Shown here one piece after another: positions 12,085 through 23,375 of a stretch of 64,000 nucleotides of DNA. The DNA is taken from positions 19,800 to 83,799 of the forward strand of contig NW_003134869.1 of NCBI RefSeq assembly GCF_000003605.2. The letters are read 5' to 3'. A program made the translations under genes and the position numbers. The first letter of the stretch is position 1. Each line of letters opens with the position of its first letter. Below the pieces are notes generated by a model. That model did no database searches, was not told the origin of the DNA, and was given only the letters and a program-made list of their open reading frames with translations. Source of the stretch: Saccoglossus kowalevskii. Its lineage: Eukaryota; Hemichordata; Enteropneusta; Harrimaniidae.

Positions 12085-12910
12085 TTACCGGTAGTACTAA
12101 ATCTGTTAAATTATTAAATAATATGCACAGTACACTGCCTAAAATGATTTAAATGAAGCAACATTTAGAGCAAACTGTTCAATATGCTTGAATAACTAAA
12201 TACTGTGAAGACATCTGCCAAGTTTGTAAATTTAAACCCACTGAAATTGATTAAAATAGTGAAATTAAATGGTATCAACTTTAATCTGACTTCATGCAAA
12301 ATAAGATTGATAAATATAAATAACGTTAACAATAAACAAATCATGTCTATAGATTATCACTAACCAAATTAAGCAATTATCATGCATAGATTTCAACCCA
12401 AAACTAATTATGTGTATTCAACTATTGTTAGACTTATTTGTTAGTATACTCGTACTAAATCAGCAAATGCCAAAAGTATTTACAAGAATAGCCGCAGACA
12501 ATTTAGCAAAGCCTAGGCCCCGAGGACTGTACATGCATGAGCTGTCAATCATTTTCTGTGAAAAACCATGTAATGTCGTGTGAGGGCGTTTACAAGCATT
12601 AACAGTATTCAGGCCTTCGCTGATTTTCCCCGAGGCCTGTCAACAGTCTATTAATAAAGATAAGCAAAGCATTCACTACAAAGAAAATTAGTGCAGATTT
12701 CACTGAGAGGCTTATTCACAAGCTTTTCAACAAACACAAAAACTACAGATGGGCGCCTGAGGTCCAACTATATCATATGTACTCGTCAGAAACTAAAAGA
12801 GAAGACGATTAAAGTGACCTACACTTCTATTATTATTGTTATTCAGGTACTTCTGTTCTTTGATTGGTTTTTGCCCACACATACTTATTTATAGAGGGTC
12901 GGCAAGGGGT

Positions 12911-13170
12911 ACTTTCGTAAGCTGTAATCAATTGTTTTTATTTTCGTAAGAATTTAATTTAAATAAATAAAAAAAATGTAAATTCATAGACATGGGCAAG
13001 GTGTAAAATGTAATCAGCTATTTTATTCGTCTGTAATTTGTGGAGATAATTTTTTTTAAGCGTATAAAGCATTTTTCAAATTAAACGATGTAATTCTGAC
13101 ACAGTTTCCACACACACATTTTCGAAAATATTATAAAAATGTAAAATCTATTTAGGAATTTGCTTTATCT
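12911..13170. repeat. Dispersed repeat shared with 53739-54010
   Basis: The block has TTTCGTAAGCTGTAATCAAT, AATTTAATTTAAATAAATAA, a GACATGG(A/G)CAAGGTGTAAAAT core and TAATCAGCTATTTTATT. It is matched in the same order at 53739 onward at roughly 75-80 percent by eye. No inverted ends or coding sequence were seen, so the class is unknown. Confidence 0.65.
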
Positions 13171-13725
13171 GTAAAGTGTAAAAACCTATATTTTACTGTA
13201 AATGGAACTTTCATTTTATTTCCTGTGAAAATGTAAAATGCTGTTTTTATTTCCTGTGATCTGTACCAGCTATCCTCTTTAACTATAATTTTATTTCAGC
13301 GTAATTTCTCGCGTCCGCCGACTTGTAAGCACAAAAAAATGCTAAAAAAATATTATTTTCATCTTCATTTTTTACCGCCCGCCGCATAACAACTCCAAGT
13401 TGCATTTTCGTGGGAGTATCATGATCAAATTACCGAAGTCTTGCGCAGATGAGAAACAAGATTATACATGGAATAAAATTTTATTTCATTTCTTCTCTCC
13501 GATCAATGATCTCACTTACAATTCTTTGAGAATCACACAAATCTAATGGGAAAAAAAAAAAAAAAAATTTTTCCCCGCCCTCCTCAAAAAAATTGCTTTA
13601 TAAAACACGACAAACAAGGAATAAAAAAAGTCTGGCCTTACAGTAATAATAAGCACACTCCTATCCCTGCTGTGTAATGTTATGTCATGTTAGTAAGTCG
13701 TCATGTGACCAAGGTCAGGGATCAA

Positions 13726-16700
13726 ATGGCGACTTTAGGTAAGTTACGATTTGTGTTGTCCTCTGATTATTTATTCCTGTACAGAGTATTATTTTGTTTC
13801 GTGGTTTAAATGATAAGCACATCCTCTCAATTTTACGTTTCAACGTCGATAGTGACTGTACTGTTTGGATGGTGGATCGCCACCGGTGGAGAGCATTGTT
13901 GACTATGGTGGTAATTCATGTATCAGCGCACCATATAAACATCTCTCGCCAGATTAATTCGCACACGTTCATTGAAGTACGACCATACCACTTACAATAG
14001 TATAGATACATTCAGTATTTGACACAGTCCCTTTAAACTATTCACCGAGTTTCCCTGATGACCCGCAGTTCCTATATTCCAAGTATTAGCGCATTTTGTG
14101 GGCTTCCTGGTGAAATGTAAATCCTGCTTGGAAATCTCTTGCGTTGATATTGAACTTTACTACCCGAACCCCACCTTCTATGTTGCATTTTCCACCATTT
14201 TTAGTGGTTCTCGTTCACATCGGCAACACAAATGACGGTGGTCGTTGCGTCGCGTCTGTTCGATACAGAATTCATAGCGACGTACACAAGGAGTGAAAAT
14301 ATGTTTGTTTACATGAAATTCGAACACTCGCTGCGTGACGACCTGTAAATCTGTATGTCCTTGTGTGATTTACCGTGTAGTAGTAAAACCAAAAAATACC
14401 AAAATAAATAATACAATATTTAGATTAAAAGAAATATATACTAGTGATAGTAGAGGCCAAGAAAAGACCATTTTATTCAAGTTGATTTGTTTTTTTATAT
14501 AATTATTCACATCACATGATTAAATTGCAACTACTATCTAAACAATCCAAGTTATATAAAGGTGTGTATCACTGATGTTTTTGTTAGTAAAAATCATTAA
14601 AATGGTCTTTTCTTGGCCTCTACTCTTAAGTTAGCAGTTGTTTCTGTTGTTGTTTCTGACCAATTTAACGCTTTTTTTAAATCATGACAATAATTTACTA
14701 AACCCCCACAAGCAGTCATGATAAACAAAAGTTTTAAATTGAGCTTATGCAATATCACGATTACCCTATCAACAATGAAGTGTTTGCCGAACTTTGATCA
14801 AGAGTGTGTGTGCGTAACTGTGTGTCATTCAAAGGTCGCGTTACATAAAGTTCCAAAGGATATAACATAAATCATCTATAGTGCCGCACAGCACGTACAC
14901 CATATAGATGATGAAATCATGTATGATAAAAAGACTTACACAACAACCCACGATATCAATCCATTTTACTTGTGTCTTGGTATTTTCACTTGTCGGGAAA
15001 TACGATCTCTCATAAACACTATAAAAATGAATACTACTGCTACTGCTACTGTAAAATACTTTATTTTAGTTGGACTAAATTGTCGCTTAATTGACTTTTT
15101 GGGACTTTTGTATTTTATTTCCACTGATTGCTGATGAGGTGTATGTAAAATATAAGAAAAAAAGTATATTCGCTGGATTTTATTTTAACTGAATCAGCCC
15201 TTCAGCGAAAAAAGCAAAAATAAATTCCAAACGAGAATAAAGAATTTAACAGTAAATATATAAATACTAATGTAATAACTTCTAACTAAAAAGCCCTTAT
15301 TCAAAACACATATCAGCACTCATTCAAACGTTCAAATTTTCTATTACATCGATGTGTTTAGGGTTCTTTTTGTGTACATTGGATGCAGAAAGGCTATAGT
15401 GCACAACAAATGTTGAATCCCATCACTGAATGCAAATATAGTATTCACATTTTGAGCTATAGTCCCTCATTAAATTATTACTAACAAGCAAAAAAAAAAA
15501 ATGTTGTATAAATAAGGTTAGGGTTCTTCCCAGGGCATTATAGAGTAGGGGTTCCCAACTGTTAAATTTTGAATGAACCAATTTAGAATAACAATGGATA
15601 CAATAGTAGCATCAACGTATTCTATTGTTATGTAAATTAGTCAATATTGTATGCAATTTTTCTAGAGAGAACACTGAAGATTATTATGAAACTAATTTTC
15701 CGTTCACTGCGAGAATCACGCGTTATGCGTGAAATCGAACGTAAAAACAGGACAAACAAAGGTCATAGCGTCGTAGTGGCGTCAAACATCGCGTGGGATT
15801 CGATAAACGCGAAAATATTTTGGGGGCATTTCCATGCTTAATAATGTGCTGTCCACATTTGATGATAGACAATTTCGATTAAGTGAGGGTATTCGGAAGC
15901 AATATTCCTCTGTCGAAGATCGGCCTGTCGATGTAAGCTACGAAATAAAGAAATTAGAGTTGAAAATCAAATCGTTCGATTTTTGCGGCAGACGTTCGAC
16001 GCGCGTCTTTCATGCATCTCGCGAGATCTCGCAGTTGAACGGAAAATCACCTATTAGATCAACGCACTGAATTTGAAAATAATAGATTACCATTTACGTG
16101 TTTATAATTCTTGTAATTTAGTGGAATTGATTGAACTGAGCCACAAGGCTAAGGAGAAGGCTTATAGTCCTTACAGCAACTTCAGAGTTGGTTGTGCTCT
16201 GATTACTAAAGATGGGAAGATTTTTACAGGTAAGCAATTGACACATCACTCAAATCTTCAAAGTGGAAGTGTTTTTCACATCCACACATAGTGGTTACAT
16301 ATAGTGCAAAATATATTTATTTTTAAAAAAAGAGGTCCTTTAATTCAAAACAGTTTTTACGTTTTTTTTTACCTGAGCACTACAAAATATGCAAATTTGT
16401 ATCAAAATACTAGTAGCTCACTTTAAGTAATGGACGATACTTTGCACGACTTTGTCACGCACAATTAGATTTTGTAAGTTTTAAGAAACTGTGGAGATCA
16501 ACATATTGAAGGCCACAATGTTGTGTTAACGAATGCGTGGTTTGTTGTTTTTGTATCTCAGGATGTAACGTTGAGAATGTGTCCTTTGGTCTGTCAATAT
16601 GTGCCGAGAGAACCACATTGGTGAAGGCTGTCTCAGAAGGGTACCAGCAATTTGATAAAATGGTCATTGCAAGGTAGGTATACCCACTGTGGGAATACAG

Positions 16701-18643
16701 TAAGTAGAAACTGGTGGATAAACCTATATCTTGTTTGAGCATTGAATTCAAGAGGCTGACCATTAAAAAATCAGCACTGAAAAAACTTTAAGAGAAAAAA
16801 ATCCACAGAGAAATTACAGAAATATGTAAACCACTGCCCCTTATTAACCTTGACAACGGTTATTGACTCCTATTGCTTTTTCTCAGTACCGTGTTTTCTC
16901 TATTAGAAGCGCATCCCTAAAACTTTCACTCAAAATATATAAACAAGAATTTGTATTTCCTGTATTCTGAATCATTAAATAAGACTACTTTTGACAATAG
17001 AAACACTTGTGTAATTAACATAAGCATATGTATTATTAATCAAGAAAAACTATACTGAAATATACAATTTATTTTTATTGGAATCCATCAATAGTCAGAA
17101 TTTCTTTATGATTTATGACAACTTTCAGTTACCGTAAAATCTGTATTAGAACCGCATCCCTGATAGAAGCCACACCTATTCTTTTTTTGAACAATTGAGG
17201 CCCGAAAATTCACCATTTCTCATATATGTAGAAGCTCTAATAGAAGCCGCATTCCCTCTGTTGCATTGTACCATTTTAGCAGAAGCCGCAGCTTCTAATA
17301 CAGATTTTACAGTAATAGCCAGCAGATTATTTTTTGTATGAAAACAGATGTGAACTCATGTATTAGCACTAATTTGGTCATTTTGGCTCAGTGTTAAATT
17401 GAATTACCGGTAATAAACATTTCCAGCTGATGTCCCTTTAAGCACCAAAATCAGCTTTCAAGACTTTTCACGAAATAAAACCTAAATTTTGATCAAGTCA
17501 ACGAGAAATAAAGTTCACTTTGTACAAAAGTTTCGAAAAAAAGTACAAAAAAAATGTTACAACAAAATTTTGGCGAGAAAAATGATGGTGCTAGTTAGTA
17601 GTTATGTTTGATACCTTTGTTTTATTTTAGTGATTTGAAGAATCAGGTTATATCACCTTGTGGGGCTTGCAGACAGTTTATGGTTGAGGTGAGTATATAA
17701 AATGGAAACATTGTATTTGTGTTCCCAATAATTTGTCTCTAACTTGCTCAGCAACCTCACCAAGTTTACACTGAAAGGTGGTGGTTGTTGCAGCGCGCAC
17801 TGTGGGACTTATAGTGACATACACAACATGTGTAAAATACTATGATATTTTAACATGTCATTTCCCATTAAGGTAGAAGCCTACTCATAAATTAAAATAC
17901 CCAGAATTTATTTATTTTGCAATAAACTGTACTCTAAGGCAATATAAGAATATAGTTGGGGGTCACCAGCCTTTTTTGCGAGAAATTGATGGTTGTATTT
18001 CAGTGGTATAAAAATTTTACCACAGGTACCTATGGCAGAGATATTATGCAATATCTCAAAATTTAGCCTGATGACATAGGCTGAAAAAATCATATATTGG
18101 TAATGATGGAGTGCTTTTTGTTTTTCTGAATTATTTAAAAAAATCTGGGTTTTAAAAAGTGTCAAAAAATGCAATTTCTTTTTAACATTGTGTTCTATGG
18201 AATTGTTCTAAAAATATTAGAACACATTTTCACAAAAAGCACAAAATAATGCTATTTAATTGTACCATAGGACATGTACCATCAGCTTCATGAATGTACA
18301 TAATAAAATAATGAACACTGTTATGTGATTTATGACCAATTTTGTCAAAAATTAGGACTAGGCTTCTACCTTAACAAATTAATACTTAATTAGACTTTCC
18401 TGGAAAAAGGTTACAATGTTTATACATGTATTTGATATTTTTTATTTCAGTCCACAGTTTTACTGACAATCACTTGTTTCTTAAAATATTAATTATTATA
18501 ACTGTTATTTTTTATAGTTTGGAGATTACGACGTTTATCTCACCAAACCAGATAAGACGTACGAAAAAATGTCTTCGTATGAGCTACTGCCGAAGACAGT
18601 GATACCAACACATTTTTTGAATGAAGAGAAAATAAATGTATGA
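13726..18643 (+). CDS. CDA: Cytidine deaminase, five exons
   Basis: Zinc enzyme that deaminates cytidine and deoxycytidine to uridine and deoxyuridine in pyrimidine salvage, normally a cytosolic tetramer. Exons: 13726-13738 (MATL plus one base), 16122-16229, 16562-16673, 17631-17688 and 18518-18643. All introns are GT-AG and phases sum correctly to 138 residues, close to human CDA (146). Motifs: YSPYSNFRVGCAL at 19-31, substrate-binding NVEN at 43-46, catalytic CAE at 54-56 (zinc Cys54, Glu56) and PCGAC at 87-91 (zinc Cys88 and Cys91). The C-terminal VYLTKPD and ELLP also match the family. Exons 2-5 are certain. The 13-base first coding exon is inferred: exon 2 has no upstream in-frame ATG before a stop, and this ATG has a GTAAGT donor in the right phase. 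AATAAA overlaps the last codons. Confidence 0.95.
14229..14348. mobile_element. Short palindromic MITE, family C, copy 2
   Basis: It shares GGTGGTCGTTGCGTCGCGTC, TTCATAGCGACGTACACAAG and CTGCGTGACGACC with the copies at 6168, 20732 and 61145. It lies in cytidine deaminase intron 1 and is non-coding. Confidence 0.7.
14449..14624. mobile_element. Fold-back MITE with perfect 27-bp inverted ends
   Basis: The left end begins AGTAGAGGCCAAGAAAAGAC and the right end is its exact reverse complement, ending CTTGGCCTCTACT. The two arms pair perfectly for about 27 bases. The 176-bp element sits in cytidine deaminase intron 1. No clear target duplication was seen. Perfect ends suggest recent insertion. 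Confidence 0.85.
15047..15254. mobile_element. TACTGTAAAATAC MITE, family A, copy 1
   Basis: Starts TACTGTAAAATACTTTATTT and ends with a decayed complement (TTTAACAGTA). The interior carries the family marks TATATTCGCTGGATTTTATT and CCTTCAGCGAAAA. It lies in cytidine deaminase intron 1 and is one of the more diverged copies. Confidence 0.8.
15694..16056 (+). mobile_element. ~360-bp inverted-end element, family D, copy 1
   Basis: The ends are ATTTTCCGTTCACTGCGAGA and, inverted, TCTCGCAGTTGAACGGAAAAT. The interior is highly conserved with copies at 33194 and 38018, including GGACAAACAAAGGTC and TCGTTCGATTTTTGCGGCAG. Short open frames inside are shared because the DNA is shared, not because they encode a recognised protein. 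It ends only 65 bp before cytidine deaminase exon 2. Confidence 0.85.
16885..16935. mobile_element. Fragment of family I MITE
   Basis: TACCGTGTTTTCTCTATTAG followed by AAGCGCATCCCTAAAAC resembles the left end of the complete copy at 17130. Only this end is recognisable. It is in cytidine deaminase intron 3. Confidence 0.5.
17130..17315. mobile_element. Family I MITE (ATCTGTATTAGAA ends), copy 1
   Basis: The left end TTACCGTAAAATCTGTATTA and the right end TAATACAGATTTTACAGTAA are inverted repeats. Repeated AGAAGCCGC motifs lie inside. A second copy is at 25521. It lies in cytidine deaminase intron 3 and is non-coding. Confidence 0.82.
17770..17852. mobile_element. Partial family C MITE
   Basis: GGTGGTGGTTGTTGCAGCGC, then GGGACTTATAGTGACATACA and CACATGTGTAAAAT match the left half of family C. 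The right end is missing. It lies in cytidine deaminase intron 4. Confidence 0.55.
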
Positions 18644-18679
18644 TGGCGCTGTTGCAGAACATGCGTTTTATTCTAAATG

Positions 18680-18843
18680 TTAAAGCGAGGGAGTCATCAC
18701 CTGCGCATGCGTAAGTTGGCCATAGTGTGTCATTGTTTACAAACAAGCGTCTTCCCATGAGCCTTTGCGTTTTAGCGGGTGTTGTTATCGTTGCTTGGGA
18801 CTCAATTCCTGTGCATGCACATGTGACGACCCTCCCGTTTTAA
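18680..18843. mobile_element. Fold-back MITE with NRF-1-like palindromes, family F
   Basis: The left arm reads TTAAAGCGAGGGAGTCATCA then CCTGCGCATGCG. The right arm is the imperfect complement, with TGTGCATGCACATGTGACGA then CCCTCCCGTTTTAA. The G(C/T)GCATGC core resembles the NRF-1 half-palindrome. The element starts 37 bp after the cytidine deaminase stop codon, so it probably lies in the 3' UTR. Confidence 0.75.
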
Positions 18844-18963
18844 CATAATTTAAATGTAGCTTCCCAGCATTTTAGCACAGTATGAGCTTCCAGGTACAAA
18901 CATAGATGAAAAGTAGACCGAATACTGTAAAATTATTTTAATGTTTTTAAAAAATTTTAAAAT

Positions 18964-19298
18964 TAAAGTCGAAGTCCAGGTAAGCAACATAATGTCCCAG
19001 ATGAAAGAGCTCTACAAATTTAGGAGAATGCATTTCCTATTTCTTTTCTATCACTTTTCATGTCTATTATGTAGTCCACCATTGTGATTCAAAGGATTAT
19101 GGGTAAGGTATTACGACATGGCCACTGTTGTGAAAAATTTAGTAGCTATGATGTCATACTTTACCCATAACCCGCTGCTTGAGAACCATGGACAACATAA
19201 TACTGTTCCACATTAATATAAACTTCCATATTTAGAGAATGAAAAGTGATATAAAAAATGAATTGAACATTATGTTGCTTGCCCAGACTTTACCTTTA
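18964..19298. mobile_element. Fold-back MITE, ~335 bp
   Basis: The left end AAAGTCGAAGTCCAGGTAAG followed by CAACATAATGT is mirrored at the right end by ACATTATGTTGCTTGCCCAG followed by ACTTT. Inner segments (TCTATCACTTTTCAT and its complement) also pair, so the whole unit can fold. It is non-coding. Confidence 0.78.
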
Positions 19299-19877
19299 TG
19301 TTGTTTCAACTGAAAAATATTGAAGATGATAGAGCCGCTGCTAGCATGTTGCTTGTATGATGCATATGGGTAAAAAATATACAATTTGTTTTTTTCACAC
19401 GATATTTAATCTCTGTGGAATATACAATATCATGCAAATAAACAATGTACTTTACGTTATATACATCACAATGGGACCACGGATTGGCCGTGACATATAT
19501 CGGGAATATGGTCACCCTTTATTAATATGATCAGTGTGGGATGAGGCATACATTCCAATTAGAGTGATGGATTGGGACGGTGTTAATCATGAGTTAATCC
19601 CAATTTAGTTTTTTTCGTGCCCCAGATTAATACAATAACCACAGTAAAAATACTTTAATCAAAGGTTGAATGACGAAGAAAAAACACCCCTCTGCTTGGT
19701 TTGACTTTTAGGTCACATTTTTTTATTCTACAATATTATTAATTTTGGACCTAATGAACTTAATTGTTGACAAAAATCGGAAAAAAATAGGTTTCATTTG
19801 CAAAATGTATGTGACAAAACGTTTGTGGTAGGTGACTTGCAATTGCTTTGAACAAATTAATTTGAAATGAGTATCTA

Positions 19878-20322
19878 CCGTACTGGACTGTGTTAGCGCA
19901 TAGTGTCCTCAACTCAGAAAATCATTATTTTTTAGGGGTGGGCGCTTACCCGAGCACCCACCTCTGGAAAAGTGTGCATTTGACAACTTTAATTCACCAT
20001 GTGACAAATTGAGGGGGATATTACGTCTTTGAGGGAAAATAGAATTACAAAATTAGTTGCGTGAAAAAACAGAAATGGTCACAAAAAATATGCTCATTTT
20101 AGTACAATATTAATTATGTACCACCTGAATTTACGAGATTAAAATTATTGTTGGAACACAGTCAAAGTCAAAATCTTCATTATCACCATTGTCGATTGTA
20201 TTGGATTGTATGTGAACTCTCAATGAAAAGCACATTCTGCCATGTTTTCTTTCACTATTTGGGTGCTTTGCTGAATATAAAAATTGCGCAAAAGTGGGGG
20301 TGGGCGCTAACGTGGAGTACGG
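19878..20322. mobile_element. TA-flanked element with decayed transposase start, family H, copy 1
   Basis: The inverted ends are CCGTACTGGACTGTGTTAGC and GCTAACGTGGAGTACGG, flanked by TA. Read on the - strand, about 20133-20235 is homologous to an ATG-started block in the 46533 copy. Both would encode a peptide around DFDF(D/H)CVPT, here already broken by a stop near the start. It is a deletion derivative of a larger plain DNA transposon. Confidence 0.75.
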
Positions 20323-20731
20323 TAAATAATATATTAACATTTGAAAAAAATTAATTTGATGTACGAATTTATGCAGAATTTTAATAAATATTTACAACAT
20401 TACTGCGATCATTCGTGTCTTGCATTATTTTAAATTCCATAGGGCCATTTGCAGGTCCCTTAAAGGTCACACATCCAGAAAGTATCAGGATGTGACTTTA
20501 CAGGGAGTCGTGTGTATCCACATGTATTTTTGCGCCTAAATTTGACAAACAATTGATTCTTCTGCAACTATACAAGTTACATTATTAGGGGTATAGGTTT
20601 GACTAACCTTGGTACATGGCAGTGTCTGGTTTCACAGTTTATTGCAGGACATCATCTCTTTAATTGATCATCTCAAGATTGCATTTTTTCTATTTATATA
20701 ACTTCGTATGAAATTTTAAGATCTACCAGTA

Positions 20732-20859
20732 TTAAATGGCGGCAGTCGTCGCACCGTGTCCTGTTCGTTTTGAAACTACGTATACAACGCGTGTAAAATA
20801 CATTGTTTATTTACATGAAATTCAAACACGCACTGCGCGACGACCACCACGCTTTAAAC
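20732..20859. mobile_element. Short palindromic MITE, family C, copy 3
   Basis: TTAAATGGCGGCAGTCGTCG at the left and GCGCGACGACCACCACGC at the right form inverted ends. The interior CGTATACAACGCGTGTAAAA and TTGTTTATTTACATGAAATT matches the other copies closely. Confidence 0.78.
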
Positions 20860-20990
20860 ATTATTCAACGATCCTTAAAATTTGTATCAGCAAACGTTCA
20901 AACGTTTCCCTATTTGGGGAAAACTGCATCACAAACGTTAGCGCTCTCAAAATTATTGATGTCGTATTCAAACATTTTCTTTAGTTTACT

Positions 20991-21295
20991 TTGGACACAG
21001 AAGCGATAAAGCGGGTGATGAAAACGAAATACTGTCATCAAATGCTTTCACACAGCGCAAAATATCTCTTATCTCTTTGTGACAAGCAGGCTATTGGTGA
21101 TGAAGTTCATGTTATGTTCACTTGTAACAACAGTGAAATTTCAAAAGCTCGTGCTGTTTTTAATAAAGAAATTCACTGTTATGACTTCACTATTAGCGAG
21201 CTCTCAAGGTATTGAGCAATTGCTTGGAACAAAAGATAGCTTCATTGCCAATGGCCTTGCCAAGTTTATTCATTCCATTTTAAATTATTTCTAAA
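20991..21295 (+). pseudogene. LINE reverse-transcriptase protein, C-terminal fragment
   Basis: The translation LCDKQAIGDEVHVMFTCNNS followed by EISKARAVF resembles the C-terminal cysteine region after the reverse transcriptase of many non-LTR elements (C-x-IGDE-x-HF-x3-C). The first frame stops at 21213-21215. The conserved tail LAKFIHSILNYF then continues in another frame, so at least one frameshift is present. It is heavily 5'-truncated and dead. The clade cannot be fixed from this piece. Confidence 0.75.
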
Positions 21296-21299
21296 ACTT

Positions 21300-21969
21300 T
21301 TTTCTTGTTGTTGCTGTGCTGTTAATAGATAAGTTTCTTGAACATGGACAATGTATTGTAGATACAAAGTTTTGTGTCAAATAAATTATATATCTATTTA
21401 TCTATAAAATTGTGGGGAGATTCATTTGATTTATGGAGCTTTCTTCATAACCATGTTTTCTTCATATTTCATTTTTTGCATGTAATGCTATGAGAAACTA
21501 GCACACCTAGTTTTAATTCGACCAATATTTGTTTCGAACGTCACAGTATACACCATATTCGTAATCTGGCAATGAGAACGTCTCCTGCCCTAAAAATTGT
21601 TACTCGGCGCAATCTATGGCAACATTGTATGTTTTTGCGCTTGTTTTGAGCAGTTGCGTTTCAGTTGTTCTCGAGTTAACATGTATGTATGTTATTGAAG
21701 AATAAACGAGATTGAGTTCTAGTTTACATGACGTGTCCGTTTCAGTTTTCACTACCGTGACTTAGAAGATCCGAACCTTCCCTTCTCCCACAAAAATTAG
21801 TACTGCAAGCAAGAGAAAGATGTATAATATCACAAGAATACAGCATAACTGCATTGACATGTATGTGTCGTTACGATCACCGTACTTACTTCCTTCATCC
21901 ATACTCTTGTGATACTCTTGTATAGACCGGTATTATAAAATGAATGCACAATGAATATTGTTTTTTACA
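21300..21969. other. Intergenic, LINE 3' flank and no gene
   Basis: About 21300-21420 is probably the LINE 3' untranslated tail, with AATAAATTATATATC-type A/T sequence. Beyond it no exon, inverted repeat or tandem array was recognised. Confidence 0.4.
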
Positions 21970-22176
21970 TACTGAAAAATGACTAATTTTCACTAAATTT
22001 TCATTAAATTTAGCATTTCAGGCATATTCAGTGGGTTTTAAATTTACAGTTTTATCATTTAGATAATGTGTTCTATGCTAAATTTTACATATTCACTGGG
22101 TTTTATTTTAGATCATTTTCCAGTCAGCGGAATAAGCAAAATTAAAACCCAGTGAATAATTAATCCTTTTACAGTA
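21970..22176. mobile_element. TACTGTAAAATGAC MITE, family B, copy 1
   Basis: The left end TACTGAAAAATGACTAATTT and the right end CTTTTACAGTA are inverted. The interior has GGCATATTCAGTGGGTTTTA and AAAACCCAGTGAATAATTAA, which also pair. Further copies are at 32091 and 58904. TA at each end suggests a Tc1/mariner-type target. Confidence 0.85.
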
Positions 22177-23375
22177 TATATGGCAATGGACACTTTAGAA
22201 GATGCTAAAAAATTAGTGTTTTCAACATCTACTACATTAATAATCACCATTTATCTCGCCAGTTGTTGGTATATGTTTGTATAAATTGTACTTGGATCTT
22301 TGAATTATTATATCTTACAGTTTATCGGGGCCTGTGGCTTATATAACTCGCCATACTGTATATGATAGGAGTGATGGTGACATGTGTGAACAATCTATCT
22401 TCATTGAAATTAAGAATCATTATTTTCCTTTAGATAAATATCTGAAGAATGCTTTATTTGTGGAAAAACTTTTTGTTTAACACATCAACTGCTGAAAGCA
22501 GAGAAAAATGAGGGCACTGAACATGTTTAAATTTACAAAATTTAACAAAACCAATAGTTTGTTACATGATTATTATTAAAATTTAAGAATTTTGAACAAA
22601 GTTTGAATTTTCTGAACCTCCTAGAAGCAATGTATAGAAATATGTAATAACTTGACCATGTTCAAAACCAAATGATTGTGATATCTGTCTGTCTGTGCGT
22701 CATTTGTCCGTCTGTCATCTTCTGAATTCTCACCCAAATATAGATGTGTCCAGGACTTTCAATGTTGTTATTGATTGTTTAAATTGTTGTAATGTCCATG
22801 GTTGAGACTTATTATACTCTTCAGCTGGGATATGACTACTGCTACTGGCGCTAAAAATAGACAGATGAATAAGACAACGTTTAAAGGACAGAGACAAAAA
22901 AAATGTTTTTCCGGGTTTCTGCCAAAATATTGTAATAATGAAAGAAAAAAGTCACCACAAAACATTTTTGTAGAAAGGGATTTACGAATCAGCAATCCAA
23001 AACAGTTTGTTTGTAATGTTGATCTTCGAAATTAAGGTAAAACATTTAATCTTGTGTATTTGTCAAAGCGGAGGGGTGGTCAACTGCGCATGCACTGGAA
23101 TTTAGTCCCAAGCGAGGATAACGATGCACACTAAAAATTTTCGTTATATTAGTCAGTTCTCAAACAATTTTAGCCAAACATGATTGACAGGTAAAATTAG
23201 AATTCAAATATTAAAATCATATTATAGAAAATATTAGAATTTGTTACAAAAAGATAAAATAGATTTAAAATTTACAATATTACATTACCTTAAACATGGC
23301 AGGAGGAATAATAATGTATTCAGTCACACTTTGTGGCTTAGACTTTGCAACATTTTACTATTTCCTATTGTTACA
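22177..23375. other. Intergenic / RANGRF 3' side, no gene
   Basis: No exon is supported. A half copy of a family F-like element lies at about 23066-23130 (GGAGGGGTGGTCAACTGCGC then ATGCACT). The segment nearest 23375 would be the 3' UTR of RANGRF on the - strand. Confidence 0.45.

Larger units (their letters stand above)
10883..13725. other. Intergenic; duplicated block, no gene
   Basis: No recognisable exon was found. A + strand frame ending near 11759 (contains KYKDAMMVWVPRIDT) is open but matches no family I know. A ~109-bp direct duplication lies at 11869-12084 and a dispersed repeat at 12911-13170. A poly-A/poly-T patch is at 13551-13570. Confidence 0.5.

Noticed and set aside
15834-16070. 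Conserved small protein (QFRLSEGIRKQYSSVEDRPV) also at 33.3 and 38.2 kb
   Set aside because: The whole 360-bp DNA element is repeated, ends are inverted, and frames are broken differently in each copy.
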